The notes under the pieces are model-generated. The model was not told where the DNA came from and ran no database searches. It saw nothing but the letters and a program-made list of their open reading frames with translations. The position numbers and the translations under genes were made by a program. Shown one piece after another: positions 27,342 through 37,000 of a stretch of 64,000 bases of DNA. This DNA comes from Salinivibrio kushneri (GTDB taxonomy: Bacteria > Pseudomonadota > Gammaproteobacteria > Enterobacterales > Vibrionaceae): positions 434,001 to 498,000 of the forward strand of contig NZ_CP114589.1 in NCBI RefSeq assembly GCF_027286325.1, read 5' to 3'. Positions within the stretch are counted from its first letter, which is position 1, and each line of letters opens with the position of its first letter.

Positions 27342-27782
27342 TTAAACCACCATAGTGGGACAATGTGCACGGCCTGCCACACGGTGGGAGACACTGCCAA
27401 GAAACATACCGTCTTTGTCTGAGTGGGTGCCATGCGCGCCCATAACAATCAAATCCACCTCTTTGCTTTTCGCAAACTTGATGATGGTTTTGGAAGGGCG
27501 TCCACCTTTGACAAACCCACGCACACTCTCGCCACCGTTTTCGAGCGCATGTTGTTTGGCTTGCTCAACAATGTTGCGCGCGTATTCGCTCAGGGTCTGA
27601 TCTGGGATCTGCAACCGATCGGGGCGCACCATCGATAGTGAAGCCTCAAACAAACTGTGATGTTTAAACACACACAATAAGTAGAGCTCAGCATGAGTAA
27701 GTTGTTGCAACTCAATCGCTTTATCTAACGCATTTAACGCAGAATATGAGCCATCGACGGCAACCAGTATTCGTTTAAACAT
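27342..27782 (-). CDS. teaD: Universal stress protein TeaD
   Basis: UspA-family protein of 146 residues. The ATP-binding pattern is present: [15 protein letters not shown] at the N-terminus and [20 protein letters not shown] at the C-terminus (G2xG9xG-S type). It lies 21 bases after the TRAP large permease gene. In Halomonas elongata the fourth gene of the ectoine importer operon, teaD, encodes an ATP-binding universal stress protein that limits TeaABC activity; the same order here supports that name. Regulation of this transporter is inferred from synteny. Confidence 0.88.
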   Translation of the reverse strand: MFKRILVAVDGSYSALNALDKAIELQQLTHAELYLLCVFKHHSLFEASLSMVRPDRLQIPDQTLSEYARNIVEQAKQHALENGGESVRGFVKGGRPSKTIIKFAKSKEVDLIVMGAHGTHSDKDGMFLGSVSHRVAGRAHCPTMVV

Positions 27783-27803
27783 CCAAGTACTCCTGTTGTT
27801 TAG

Positions 27804-29087
27804 TTACCCAAACGCGATATCACGTAGGAATAACGCAATCTGAGGGAACATCACCAGCAGCGCGGCTGACAGCAGCAGCATCGCGATAAATGGCCCCGTT
27901 CCTCGGATAACTTCCCAATAGGGTTTTTTGAAAATCGCAATAGCAGTAAAAATGTCACAGCCAAACGGAGGTGTTGCTGAGCCGATCGCCACTTGCAAGG
28001 TGATCACAATCCCCACATGTACAGGATCAAGACTAGTGGCTTCTATCGCAGGTGCAAATATGGGCGTGAGTACCAAGATAACCACAATCGGATCAACGAA
28101 CATACAGGCGACAAAAAAGGCAATTGAAATGGAGGCCAACACACCCATTGGGCCCATTTCACTTATCCCCACCGCTTCGAGAATGGTTTGCGGGATTTGC
28201 GCGAAAGAAATGATCCAAGAAAAACCGTTGCCCACGCCGACAAGAATAAAGACCACAGCGGTAATTAGACCTGTTGAGCGTGCGATCGTGAACACATCTT
28301 TGCTGCTAAGTGAGCGAAAGACGCCAAATTCTAAGATCATCGCATAAAGCACACACACCGCGGCCGCTTCCGTGGGACTAAAGACACCGCCATAAATCCC
28401 GCCGACGATGATCAGTGGGAACATCAGTGGCCACAAGGCTTTGCGGGTGGCGGTAATCCGCTCGCTCCAGCTCGCTTTAGGCTCAGTCGGCACTTTGTGG
28501 ACAGTGGCGTAATACAAGCAGTAGAGCGAGAAAAAGGTCAGAATCATTAACCCAGGACCAATCCCAGCAATGAATAGCTCGGCAATGGAGGTTTCTGAGA
28601 TCACCCCGTAAATGATCATCCCGATGCTGGGTGGGATCAAAAAGGCGATATCACTAGAGTTGATGATTAACGCGAGCGAAAAAGAGTCGCTGTAGCCGGC
28701 TCTGAGCAGCTTTGGACGCAATGCCGAGCCAACGGCCACCACGGTCGCTTGTGTTGAGCCAGACACGGCACCAAATAGGGTACAAGAGGTGGCGGTACTG
28801 ATCGCCAACCCGCCACGGATATGACCAATAAAGGTCATTACCATATCAATCAGTCGGTTAGCGGATTGTCCCCGCGTCATAATGTCGGCGGCGAGAATAA
28901 ACATAGGAACAGCAATCAATGAGGCAGGGCGGATGCCTCCCAGCACTTGCTGAATAAAAGTGTCCATTTGACCAACGCCGCCAAACATCATGTAAAAACC
29001 GGTTAGCGCGGCAGCAATCAAAGGGACCATCATTGGAAAGCCAAGCACGAGCAAGACAATCATGATGAGCATTAACGTCATGGCCAT
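27804..29087 (-). CDS. teaC: Ectoine TRAP importer, large permease
   Basis: DctM-type membrane subunit of 427 residues with about twelve hydrophobic segments; couples solute uptake to the sodium gradient in this family. Motifs such as MFILAADIMTRGQSANRL and FIAGIGPGLMI fit DctM. It follows the small permease gene by 16 bases. The substrate, ectoine or hydroxyectoine, is inferred from the strong resemblance of the neighbouring binding protein to TeaA of Halomonas. A sodium-driven importer next to nhaD is consistent with a high-salt lifestyle. Confidence 0.92.
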   Translation of the reverse strand: MAMTLMLIMIVLLVLGFPMMVPLIAAALTGFYMMFGGVGQMDTFIQQVLGGIRPASLIAVPMFILAADIMTRGQSANRLIDMVMTFIGHIRGGLAISTATSCTLFGAVSGSTQATVVAVGSALRPKLLRAGYSDSFSLALIINSSDIAFLIPPSIGMIIYGVISETSIAELFIAGIGPGLMILTFFSLYCLYYATVHKVPTEPKASWSERITATRKALWPLMFPLIIVGGIYGGVFSPTEAAAVCVLYAMILEFGVFRSLSSKDVFTIARSTGLITAVVFILVGVGNGFSWIISFAQIPQTILEAVGISEMGPMGVLASISIAFFVACMFVDPIVVILVLTPIFAPAIEATSLDPVHVGIVITLQVAIGSATPPFGCDIFTAIAIFKKPYWEVIRGTGPFIAMLLLSAALLVMFPQIALFLRDIAFG

Positions 29088-29103
29088 AGTGGTAGGTGCC
29101 TAT

Positions 29104-29679
29104 TTAAACTTCACTTTCTGTCTCAGCGTAACCATCGAGGACGCCAGCGGAGAGGTAAACATCGGGTGAGGTGAGATTTTTATAGACAGTCAACCAGTAC
29201 TGAATGCCGGTGACGATAAATCCGAGTGGCACCCAGATATAAATCCACCAAATCTCGAAGCCAAGTGCTGGCAAGATACGACCGCGGTCATAAACGGAGA
29301 CAATGTATTGATAAGAAAAATACGCCAACACCAGCATGATAAGGCCTGTGATCAGCGCAATGCTTGTCATTAAGATCTTTCTACCTTTGAAAGGCAGGGT
29401 GTCATACAGAGCAGACATACGGATGTGGCGACCATGACGCGCCGCGTAGCCAATCCCTGCAAAGGTGATTAAAACAATTAAAATGCGATTGATTTCGCCA
29501 GAAAAAAATAAGCCCTGCCCAAAACCAAAACGTGCAATAACGTTGACACAGGTATTTAGGGCCATTAAGAGCACACCAGCGGCCAACATGAAGGACTCGA
29601 TTTTACAAATCAGGGTATCCAGTTTGCCAAGGAGGCCGGGAAGCTCGGAGTGGTACGTGAGAGAGTCGGAATCGGTCAT
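29104..29679 (-). CDS. teaB: Ectoine TRAP importer, small permease
   Basis: DctQ-type membrane subunit of 191 residues with four predicted helices. The start is the ATG at 29679 (MTDSDSLTYHSELPG), preceded by GAGGAA; a longer reading to 29715 runs back through a hairpin and is rejected. The N-terminal 25 residues are cytoplasmic and polar. It lies 56 bases after teaA, with a strong hairpin in the gap, and 16 bases before teaC. Confidence 0.9.
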   Translation of the reverse strand: MTDSDSLTYHSELPGLLGKLDTLICKIESFMLAAGVLLMALNTCVNVIARFGFGQGLFFSGEINRILIVLITFAGIGYAARHGRHIRMSALYDTLPFKGRKILMTSIALITGLIMLVLAYFSYQYIVSVYDRGRILPALGFEIWWIYIWVPLGFIVTGIQYWLTVYKNLTSPDVYLSAGVLDGYAETESEV

Positions 29680-29698
29680 TACGTATTCCTCGGGTAAA

Positions 29699-29723
29699 CA
29701 GGCACCGCATAACACGGTGCCTG
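29699..29723 (-). other. Hairpin between teaA and teaB
   Basis: CAGGCACCG and CGGTGCCTG form a perfect 9-bp stem around a 7-base loop, 13 bases after the teaA stop. No T tract follows, so it likely protects the teaA message end or reduces read-through into teaBC. Confidence 0.65.
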
Positions 29724-29735
29724 AGTGATTAGCGA

Positions 29736-30758
29736 CTAGTTAGTAACAGCGTCCAAGTCTTTCTTAAACTGGTTAAGAAGTGCTTTACCGCTTTCGCCAG
29801 TCATTTCGTAGAAGGTTTCCTCTACCTGTGGCGCACGCGCTTTAAACTTCTCGATTTGCTTATCAGTCAAGCGTGTCACAGTGACTTCATCACTCGACGA
29901 TTTGATTTTCTCAAGCGATTCTTCAGCCAAGCCACGGATGTGTTCAACGGTTTGGTTAAACGCATAGTCAGCGGCATCGCGGATCATCGCTTGCTCGTCA
30001 GACGACAAGCCGTCAAAGAAGTCTTTATTTGCCATTGAGGCGGTGGTAAACCAGCCGTGGTGCGTAAAGATCAGGTTAGGTGATACTTCGTACAAACCGC
30101 CTGACTCAATCCAGAAAATCGGGTTTTCTTGGCCTTGGATCATATTGGTTTGGAGTGCACCGTATACTTCACCCCATGGCAATGGCGTTGGCGTCGCACC
30201 AAAGGCTTCATACGTTGATGAAAGCAGTGGGTTAGTCATGACGCGAATTTTCTTACCCTGAAGATCGGCTGGCTCAGTCACAGGCTCGTCCGCCGTCATC
30301 ACCATTTCGCCTTCTGGATACATTTTGAGCAGCTCAAGACCTTGCTCTTCATACAGCTCGGGGAAGTCTTCATTCACCGCTTTACTCTGACGGAAAAATT
30401 CAATCACAGTTTCCATATCCGTCGGCATCAGGTAAGGGATAAAAAAGATTTGTGCTTCTGGGATCAACGAACCGGTAAAGCCAGGTGATTGGTTTACAAA
30501 CTGAAGGATACCTGCCTGCGTTTGTTCCATGATGTCGTCGGATTCACCGAGTTCACCGAAACGATAAATCTGCAGTGTGTGCTCAGAGTTCTCCTCAATA
30601 TACTCCTTGAATTTGTGTGCATAGACGTCTTGCACGTCACCTTCGTACTCCTCGTGGGCATAACGCCAAGTGTCGGCATTGGCCATGGCTGAGAAGCCTA
30701 ACGCGGCGGCAACGCATGAAATTGCAGTCAATTGCTTAAGGTGGCTGTAAATGGACAT
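29736..30758 (-). CDS. teaA: Ectoine TRAP importer, periplasmic binding protein
   Basis: Periplasmic receptor (DctP family), 340 residues. After a signal peptide ending near SAMANA, the mature protein begins DTWRYAHEEYEGDVQDVY. Many long stretches, such as FGELGESDDIMEQTQ and NPLLSSTYEAFGATPTPLPW, agree closely with what I remember of Halomonas elongata TeaA, the structurally characterised ectoine receptor. Two adjacent ATG codons are possible; the second (30758) is better spaced from GGAGG. First gene of teaABCD. Together with ectABC it would let the cell recover leaked ectoine as well as use external ectoine. Confidence 0.95.
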   Translation of the reverse strand: MSIYSHLKQLTAISCVAAALGFSAMANADTWRYAHEEYEGDVQDVYAHKFKEYIEENSEHTLQIYRFGELGESDDIMEQTQAGILQFVNQSPGFTGSLIPEAQIFFIPYLMPTDMETVIEFFRQSKAVNEDFPELYEEQGLELLKMYPEGEMVMTADEPVTEPADLQGKKIRVMTNPLLSSTYEAFGATPTPLPWGEVYGALQTNMIQGQENPIFWIESGGLYEVSPNLIFTHHGWFTTASMANKDFFDGLSSDEQAMIRDAADYAFNQTVEHIRGLAEESLEKIKSSSDEVTVTRLTDKQIEKFKARAPQVEETFYEMTGESGKALLNQFKKDLDAVTN

Positions 30759-31351
30759 CATGTCCCTCCGATATGTGGATTAGCTTTCACTCGTGGTTAA
30801 CGAGAGTGTGATTGAGATCGGTTTCTCATCGAGTGAGGTGGCAACAGGTGCCTGTCTCTCCTATACCCGTAAAAGCATCTGCCGATGTTTTTAAACAAAT
30901 AGCAGATAATACAGACAGCTTAACCATCAGAGGTGTAAATATTAAAGTCAGATGAATATCAACGTGCCAGCAGTGTGATTTAGATCTCTTTTTGATGCTT
31001 TTTATGACGATAAACGCTGCTCCCTTCAACGTGTTGTTATGCATCAAAATGCGATCAAATCAGCGTTTTAAGGAGTGTTACTGCAATAGAAACGGATAGA
31101 AATCAATAGCAGTCGGTCATGAAGAAACTGAATAGAGCTGGCATAAAAAAGGCTGGAGGAACCCAGTTTTTTCTATTTTATCTTTCCACCTCTAATGAAT
31201 TGCTGCTGGTTTTTCGCGCTGAACTTCATACTCGCCGAGATCAACAGCTCAAAGCCTACTTCGCGCGTCGGTTCTGGTCGCCTCACAATTCTTGTTATCC
31301 AGTTGAAGAAATCCGGTATACTGGGCGGCCTTAATTTTACGAGGCAGCCCG
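30759..31351. other. Divergent intergenic region between teaA and ppiC
   Basis: No gene is supported in these 593 bases. The teaA promoter must lie at the left end but I cannot place it exactly. Around 31145-31180 an A-rich run, CTGG, a short loop, CCAG and a T run form a weak terminator-like structure. An open frame at 31119-31334 has no credible protein character. Confidence 0.4.
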
Positions 31352-31633
31352 ATGGCCAAGAAAGCAGCAGCCCTTCACATACTGGTGAAGGATAAGTCGC
31401 AAGCAACCTCTTTGCTTGACCAGCTTAAAAAAGGTGCAAACTTCCAAACGCTCGCGAAGAAGTACTCGCAATGCCCGTCGGGTAAGCGAGGCGGTGATTT
31501 AGGCGAATTTCGTCACGGTGACATGGCACCGCCGTTCGATAAAGCGGTATTCAGTGGTGAGTTATTGCGCCCGCTTGGGCCGATAAAAACCAAATTCGGA
31601 TGGCATATTATCAAAGTCTTGTATCGCAACTAA
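31352..31633 (+). CDS. ppiC: Peptidyl-prolyl cis-trans isomerase, parvulin type
   Basis: Catalyses proline isomerisation during protein folding. The 93-residue product is a single parvulin domain, the same length as E. coli Ppi[14 protein letters not shown] at the start, then [13 protein letters not shown], and [12 protein letters not shown] at the end, including both family histidines. There is no signal peptide, so it is cytoplasmic. GAGG lies about nine bases before the ATG. Monocistronic. Confidence 0.93.
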   Translation: MAKKAAALHILVKDKSQATSLLDQLKKGANFQTLAKKYSQCPSGKRGGDLGEFRHGDMAPPFDKAVFSGELLRPLGPIKTKFGWHIIKVLYRN

Positions 31634-31790
31634 TTCTATCGCTCACGATCTGCGGGTAGCATCGGCGCATGGACGCTGAAACTGTCATAAAGATTAACCG
31701 CGATAAATTGAAGCCGCGCACATTGATTGCCGGAAAACCACCACGGATAAAGTGGTAAAGTTAAAGTACGCCCTCATTAATGTATCTCTG

Positions 31791-32927
31791 ATGTTCAAAC
31801 TCGATGCACCGACACTGCTCATTACGCTGACTGCAATCCAATGGCTGCTAGCGGCTTTTTTATTGGTACAAAACCGCAAAGAGCCGGGGATTAACGGCTG
31901 GGCGCTCTCGCTTTTTATTCATGGCTTTAGCAACCTATTCTTGTTTGCCCGTCCACACCTTCATCCTTATTTTGGGATCGTTTTTTACAATGTCTGTGTC
32001 ATGGTGGCATTTTCGTTCAGCCATTGGGCGCTGGGGCAAATTTTTGTGCGTGACGTACCGCGTTGGCAGTTGGTGCTACCTGTTATTCTGTCCGTGATAT
32101 TTATGGCATCGCACCTTGATGACATCGGGAGTCGTGTGGTGTACGCGAGTTTGATCATCAGTATGCAGTTAGGGCTGATGACACAAACCATCGTGAGTAG
32201 CACGGACACAGGGGGTCAGCGTTTAAAGCGTTGGCTCATCATGGTGATGGGTGGGTTCAGTATCGCCTTTGCCGGCAGGGCGACATTTGCACATTTTTAT
32301 CCTGATTCGTTTACGCCGCTGCTGGGCACGTCGCTATTACAAGCAGGGCTGATTTTATCGGGCATCGCTTACAGCGTGATCAACACTTTGATTATCTTTT
32401 TGTATAAATTGGAGCGCGTCCACGAGAAGCTTCATCGTGAAGCGACCCGAGACAGTCTGACTGGGCTATTAAATCGCCGTGCATTTTTGGCAAAAGCTAA
32501 ACGGCGCGTTGAGACGGCCGCTTTCCCTCTCAGTGTATTGATGATCGACTTGGATGACTTTAAAGCCATTAACGACTCATTCGGCCACTCGGTTGGCGAT
32601 AAAATACTGAAACATTGTGCTGACGTTTTCGAGCAAATCATTGATGAAAAAGGTGTTGTCGGGCGTTTGGGGGGAGAAGAGTTCGCGGTCGTGCTGCCTT
32701 ACTGTGACAGTGCTAATGCGCAACAGTTATCTGCAGAGTTGCTGAATGCTATTCAGATCAGTGGTTCAACGCTTGAAATGCGCTTGTCTGCCAGCATTGG
32801 AGTGACAACCACCACCGAGGCGTTGGATATTGATTGCTTGGTGGCGCAAGCGGATGATGCCCTTTATTGTGCCAAGCATGAAGGGAAAAACACATTTAAA
32901 GAGTACACCCTACACGCCATTCCTTAA
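31791..32927 (+). CDS. Membrane-bound diguanylate cyclase (GGDEF)
   Basis: Makes cyclic di-GMP from two GTP. The N-terminal half (residues about 5-205) contains six or seven hydrophobic segments and no recognisable periplasmic sensor domain. The C-terminal GGDEF domain is complete: DSLTGLLNRRAFL, IDLDDFKAINDSFGHSVGD, and the active-site loop GGEEF. No RxxD product-inhibition site is seen five residues before GGEEF (sequence EKGVVGRL). The start is uncertain: the ATG at 31791 gives 378 residues, while a GTG at 31752 would add 13; neither has a strong ribosome site. Confidence 0.88.
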   Translation: MFKLDAPTLLITLTAIQWLLAAFLLVQNRKEPGINGWALSLFIHGFSNLFLFARPHLHPYFGIVFYNVCVMVAFSFSHWALGQIFVRDVPRWQLVLPVILSVIFMASHLDDIGSRVVYASLIISMQLGLMTQTIVSSTDTGGQRLKRWLIMVMGGFSIAFAGRATFAHFYPDSFTPLLGTSLLQAGLILSGIAYSVINTLIIFLYKLERVHEKLHREATRDSLTGLLNRRAFLAKAKRRVETAAFPLSVLMIDLDDFKAINDSFGHSVGDKILKHCADVFEQIIDEKGVVGRLGGEEFAVVLPYCDSANAQQLSAELLNAIQISGSTLEMRLSASIGVTTTTEALDIDCLVAQADDALYCAKHEGKNTFKEYTLHAIP

Positions 32928-33177
32928 GCAAAGCTGGTTACGAACCCGCTTGAAGAGCCAAACCTATTTCGTCCCTCACTGTTTTGGCATCCGTTATACA
33001 GGCCAACGAGGGTTTCTTAATCCTCAGCGAAACACTGACTACGCCTTGCTCATCATCCTCATTCAAACAACCAAAGGAGGAGGGCGGGCTGCGTACAGCA
33101 CTTATAATTTTGACCATTGAATACGCTCACCCACAACGGGAGCACGGTCGATGCGCGAACGCGATGAGGAGAGAGAC

Positions 33178-34554
33178 ATGAACGGCTTACAAGACCCACA
33201 ATCATCAGGGGCCAACGTTATCTTGCATGCATTTGATTGGAAGTATGCGGATGTTGTCCAACGCGCCGAGGAGATCAGCGCGCTAGGGTATGGCTCGGTG
33301 CTGGTCTCTCCCCCGATGAAAAGCGAACAAGACGAACGCTGGTGGCTTAGGTATCAACCCCAAGACTATCGTGTGATTGACAATGCGCTTGGAAACACGA
33401 TGGATTTTAAAGCGATGGTTGAGGCGTTAAACCGTGTTGGCGTGCTTACATACGTGGATGTGGTCTTCAACCATATGGCCAATGAAGCGCATGTTCGCAG
33501 CGACTTGACTTATCCCAGCCAAGCGGTGAGGGCGGCCTATCACGCGCACGAAGACCACTATCGCACACTGACCTTGTTTGGTGATTTATCCGAGCCACTC
33601 TTTACTGAGCATGACTTCGTCGACGCATTTGGGATACAGGATTGGAAAGATAGATGGCAAGTACAAAACGGCCGTATTAGCGGAGGGGGGAGCGATCCGG
33701 GATTGCCGACACTGCGTGTGTGTGATCATGTGATAGCACAGCAACGCGCCTATCTTAAGGCGTTAAAAGCCATTGGCGTAAAAGGGTTCCGGATTGATGC
33801 AGCTAAGCACATGACCCTAGAGCACCTCAAGCGCGTATGGACGGATGATATTACCCATGATGTGCATATTTTCGGCGAAATCATCACCGACGGAGGTGCG
33901 AGCAAAGAAGAGTATGAACTGTTTCTTGCTCCCTATTTACAACAGACTTGTTTAGGTGCTTACGATTTCCCCCTTTTCTCAACGCTTTACCACGCTTTTT
34001 CTAGCCAGGGTAGCCTTAAATCTTTGATTGACCCTTATTGCTTCGGCCAAGCGCTATCGAAAGGGCGCGCGATCACGTTTGCGATTACCCATGACATTCC
34101 CAACAATGAGGTTTTCTTAGGTTTGGTAATGGATGAAGCGAGCGAGTGGCTTGCTTACGCGTATATATTGGGACGCGATGGCGGTGTGCCATTGATTTAT
34201 ACCGATCTTGATACCAGTGGTATCAAAAGGGAAGACGGCCAACCAAGGTGGCTAAACGCGTGGCAAGATCCAAAGATGGTGAAAATGATCGCCTTTCATA
34301 ATTTGACCCATTGTGAGCCCATGCGTGTCTTGGAGGCGACCGACGACTGGCTGGTGATGCAACGGGGGGAGGCAGGTATAGTGGTGTTAAATAAATCGCT
34401 AGAGCCGCAATCACTCTCAGTGACGCTGGAAAATGATTGGCGCGATATGCTAACGGGCGTCACGGTCTCGAGCGGGCAACATATTGATGTCGCCGCCCAG
34501 TCGGTGATGATGCTCGTGCCGTCGATTAACCCCCAAGTGGCTAAAACGCGATAA
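33178..34554 (+). CDS. GH13 (alpha-amylase family) glycoside hydrolase
   Basis: Alpha-glucan-active enzyme of 458 residues. The catalytic triad can be placed: nucleophile aspartate in GFRIDAAKHM, acid/base glutamate in IFGEIITD, and the stabilising aspartate in ITHDIPNNE; DVVFNHMANE is conserved region I. The opening NVILHAFDWKYADVVQRAEE is amylase-like (region for bacterial short amylases). There is no signal peptide at the AGGAGA-supported ATG (33178), so the enzyme is probably cytoplasmic, unusual for an amylase acting on external starch. A C-terminal beta domain (about 380-450) is present. No maltodextrin transport genes are nearby. Confidence 0.87.
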   Translation: MNGLQDPQSSGANVILHAFDWKYADVVQRAEEISALGYGSVLVSPPMKSEQDERWWLRYQPQDYRVIDNALGNTMDFKAMVEALNRVGVLTYVDVVFNHMANEAHVRSDLTYPSQAVRAAYHAHEDHYRTLTLFGDLSEPLFTEHDFVDAFGIQDWKDRWQVQNGRISGGGSDPGLPTLRVCDHVIAQQRAYLKALKAIGVKGFRIDAAKHMTLEHLKRVWTDDITHDVHIFGEIITDGGASKEEYELFLAPYLQQTCLGAYDFPLFSTLYHAFSSQGSLKSLIDPYCFGQALSKGRAITFAITHDIPNNEVFLGLVMDEASEWLAYAYILGRDGGVPLIYTDLDTSGIKREDGQPRWLNAWQDPKMVKMIAFHNLTHCEPMRVLEATDDWLVMQRGEAGIVVLNKSLEPQSLSVTLENDWRDMLTGVTVSSGQHIDVAAQSVMMLVPSINPQVAKTR

Positions 34555-34731
34555 TTTGCCGTTTAACGCTAAATACAATGATATTTGCACTCAGGACGCA
34601 TTAGAATGTGAGTCATTTGCGAACGATAAAAAGAACATTGTTTATTGGAACTTGCTTGATGCCCTCAGGTCAGTAAAGAGGCGCTTTTTTGTTAATTTAC
34701 TGTTACGGCCTAATAAACCTGAAGGAAAAGT

Positions 34732-36891
34732 ATGTCCCGACACATTTTACTCACCGGAGCACTGGCGGTGTCTTTGCTCTCAGGGTGCAGTTTTCAAGGA
34801 GAGTCACACGTGAAAGCTTCCAGCCCAGGCGAACTGAGTGCGCCTGTCGCGAAAAAAATCCCTCATGAAATGACCATTCACGGCGACACGCGCGTGGATA
34901 ACTACTATTGGATGCGTGACGATGCACGCCAAGATCCTGATGTGATCGCCCATCTTAATCAAGAAAACGCTTATGCCGACCAGGTGCTCGCGCACACTGA
35001 GCCAATGCAGGCCAAACTATTCGATGAAATCAAAGGGCGTATTGTCAAAGACGATGCCTCGGTTCCCGTCAAAAAAGGCAGTTATTTCTATTCCAGCGAA
35101 GTGGAAGGCGATAATGAATACCGTACTTACGTGCGAGCGAAAGACTTTGCCGGCACCGACAAAACGGTAATTTTGGATGTCAATGCGCTCGCGAAAGGGC
35201 ATGAGTTTTACAGCATTGGCCAACTCAGTGTCAGTCCAAACGAAAACCTATTGGCCTATGGGGAAGATACCCTTAGCCGCCGCGTTTATACCATTCAAGT
35301 TAAAGACCTCACCACCGGTGAGTACCTCGACGATAAAATTGAAGGTGCCTCGAGCAGTATTGTGTGGCAGAACGACAACCAAGCCTTCTACTACATCAAA
35401 AAAGATCCGCAAACCTTGCTGGGTTATCAGGTGTATCGCCACCGTTTGGGCACCCCACAATCCGCTGATACGTTAATTTACGAAGAAACGGATACCAGCT
35501 ACTACACCGGCTTGAGTAAAAGCAAAGACGGTGAGCAGATCTTTATTTGGCACTCCAGCACTGAAACCAGCGGCGTATCGCTCGTGGATGCCAATGATCC
35601 GAATGCCACCGCCGAAGCGTTTTATCCGCGAGAAACCGGCATTGAATATGACGTGGCGAAGCGTGGCGAGTGGTATTACATCTATACCAACTACCAAGCA
35701 GTCAACTTCCGCTTGATGAAGGTTCATCAAAGTGAGCGTGACGATCGCAGCCAATGGCAAGATGTGATCGCGCCAAACGATAAGGTGCAGTTGGTAGATT
35801 TTACGCTATTTGATAACCACTTGGTGTACGAGCAACGCGAAAATGGTTTGCCGCGAACCACGGTGCGTAACTTCACCACTGGGGAGGAATATCAGCTCTC
35901 GTTTAACGACTCGGCCTATGCGTCTTACCTGACCGGCAATGCGGAAATGGACAATTCTGCGGTGCGCGTGTATTACACCAGCTTGACCACACCGGGCACC
36001 TATTACGAGTTTGACTTAGCGTCTGGCGAGCGTGAAATGCTCAAACAAAACCAAGTGCTGGGTGATTTTAATCCGGATAACTACCAATCCGAGCGGGTGA
36101 TGATCACCGCACGTGATGGCGCGCAAGTGCCCGTGTCTTTGGTGTACCGTAAAGACCGCTTCAAAAAAGATGGCACTAATCCGCTTTATCAATACGGTTA
36201 CGGCTCCTACGGCGCCACTATGGAGCCCATGTTCTCCACCACGCGTTTAAGCCTGTTAGATCGCGGCTTTGTCTTTGCTATTGCCCATATTCGCGGCTCT
36301 GAAATGCTAGGTCGCCCTTGGTATGACGACGGCAAAAAGCTTACCAAAAAGAATACCTTTAACGACTTTATTGATGTGACTAAAGCGCTGACTGCGCAAG
36401 GCTATGGCGATAAAGACAAGGTGTTTGCCGTTGGCGGCTCAGCCGGTGGTCTGTTAATGGGGGCAATCATCAACCAAGCGCCAGAGCTCTATTTAGGCGT
36501 GGCCGCGCATGTGCCGTTTGTCGATATCGTCACCACCATGTTGGATGAGTCGATTCCACTGACCACCAACGAGTATGACGAGTGGGGCAACCCGAATGAC
36601 AAAACCTACTATGAGTACATGCTCAGCTATTCACCATACGACAATGTCACCGCGCAAGACTACCCTAACTTGTTGGTCACCACAGGCTTGCATGACTCGC
36701 AAGTGCAGTACTTTGAGCCAATGAAATGGGTCGCAAAACTGCGTGAACTCAAAACCGATAACCATACGTTGGTGTTTAAAACCGATATGGAAGCCGGCCA
36801 CGGCGGCGCATCGGGGCGCTTTAAGCGGATTAAAGAAGATGCATTAGAATATGCCTTCTTCTTCGATTTGCTCGACAAGCAGGGTAACTAA
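34732..36891 (+). CDS. Oligopeptidase B-like serine peptidase, predicted lipoprotein
   Basis: S9A-family peptidase of 719 residues. It has a lipoprotein signal (MSRHILLTGALAVSLLSGC, lipobox LLSG-C19), a seven-bladed beta-propeller region (about 90-430), and a C-terminal alpha/beta hydrolase domain with catalytic serine in GGSAGG, aspartate in GLHDSQV, and histidine in EAGHGG. Oligopeptidase B cuts short peptides after basic residues. The cytoplasmic E. coli enzyme has no signal, so membrane anchoring in the envelope is a notable difference. GAAGGA precedes the ATG. Monocistronic, with a strong terminator. Confidence 0.9.
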   Translation: MSRHILLTGALAVSLLSGCSFQGESHVKASSPGELSAPVAKKIPHEMTIHGDTRVDNYYWMRDDARQDPDVIAHLNQENAYADQVLAHTEPMQAKLFDEIKGRIVKDDASVPVKKGSYFYSSEVEGDNEYRTYVRAKDFAGTDKTVILDVNALAKGHEFYSIGQLSVSPNENLLAYGEDTLSRRVYTIQVKDLTTGEYLDDKIEGASSSIVWQNDNQAFYYIKKDPQTLLGYQVYRHRLGTPQSADTLIYEETDTSYYTGLSKSKDGEQIFIWHSSTETSGVSLVDANDPNATAEAFYPRETGIEYDVAKRGEWYYIYTNYQAVNFRLMKVHQSERDDRSQWQDVIAPNDKVQLVDFTLFDNHLVYEQRENGLPRTTVRNFTTGEEYQLSFNDSAYASYLTGNAEMDNSAVRVYYTSLTTPGTYYEFDLASGEREMLKQNQVLGDFNPDNYQSERVMITARDGAQVPVSLVYRKDRFKKDGTNPLYQYGYGSYGATMEPMFSTTRLSLLDRGFVFAIAHIRGSEMLGRPWYDDGKKLTKKNTFNDFIDVTKALTAQGYGDKDKVFAVGGSAGGLLMGAIINQAPELYLGVAAHVPFVDIVTTMLDESIPLTTNEYDEWGNPNDKTYYEYMLSYSPYDNVTAQDYPNLLVTTGLHDSQVQYFEPMKWVAKLRELKTDNHTLVFKTDMEAGHGGASGRFKRIKEDALEYAFFFDLLDKQGN

Positions 36892-36916
36892 GTTGACGAC
36901 TAGAAGTTGAAGATCG

Positions 36917-36944
36917 AAAAAGCGCCGCTATCGGCGCTTTTTTT
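36917..36944 (+). terminator. Intrinsic terminator after the oligopeptidase gene
   Basis: AGCGCCG and CGGCGCT form a 7-bp stem (loop CTAT), extended by flanking A and T runs, followed by seven T residues. It lies about 25 bases after the stop codon. Confidence 0.92.
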
Positions 36945-37000
36945 ATGCGGGATGAGACGCAATAAGCACGCTCACTGCAGTTGAAAAAAGGTGTTTAGGC

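Noticed and set aside
31119..31334. 71-codon open frame between teaA and ppiC
   Set aside because: No ribosome site, no family resemblance and unusual composition; it crosses a terminator-like structure.
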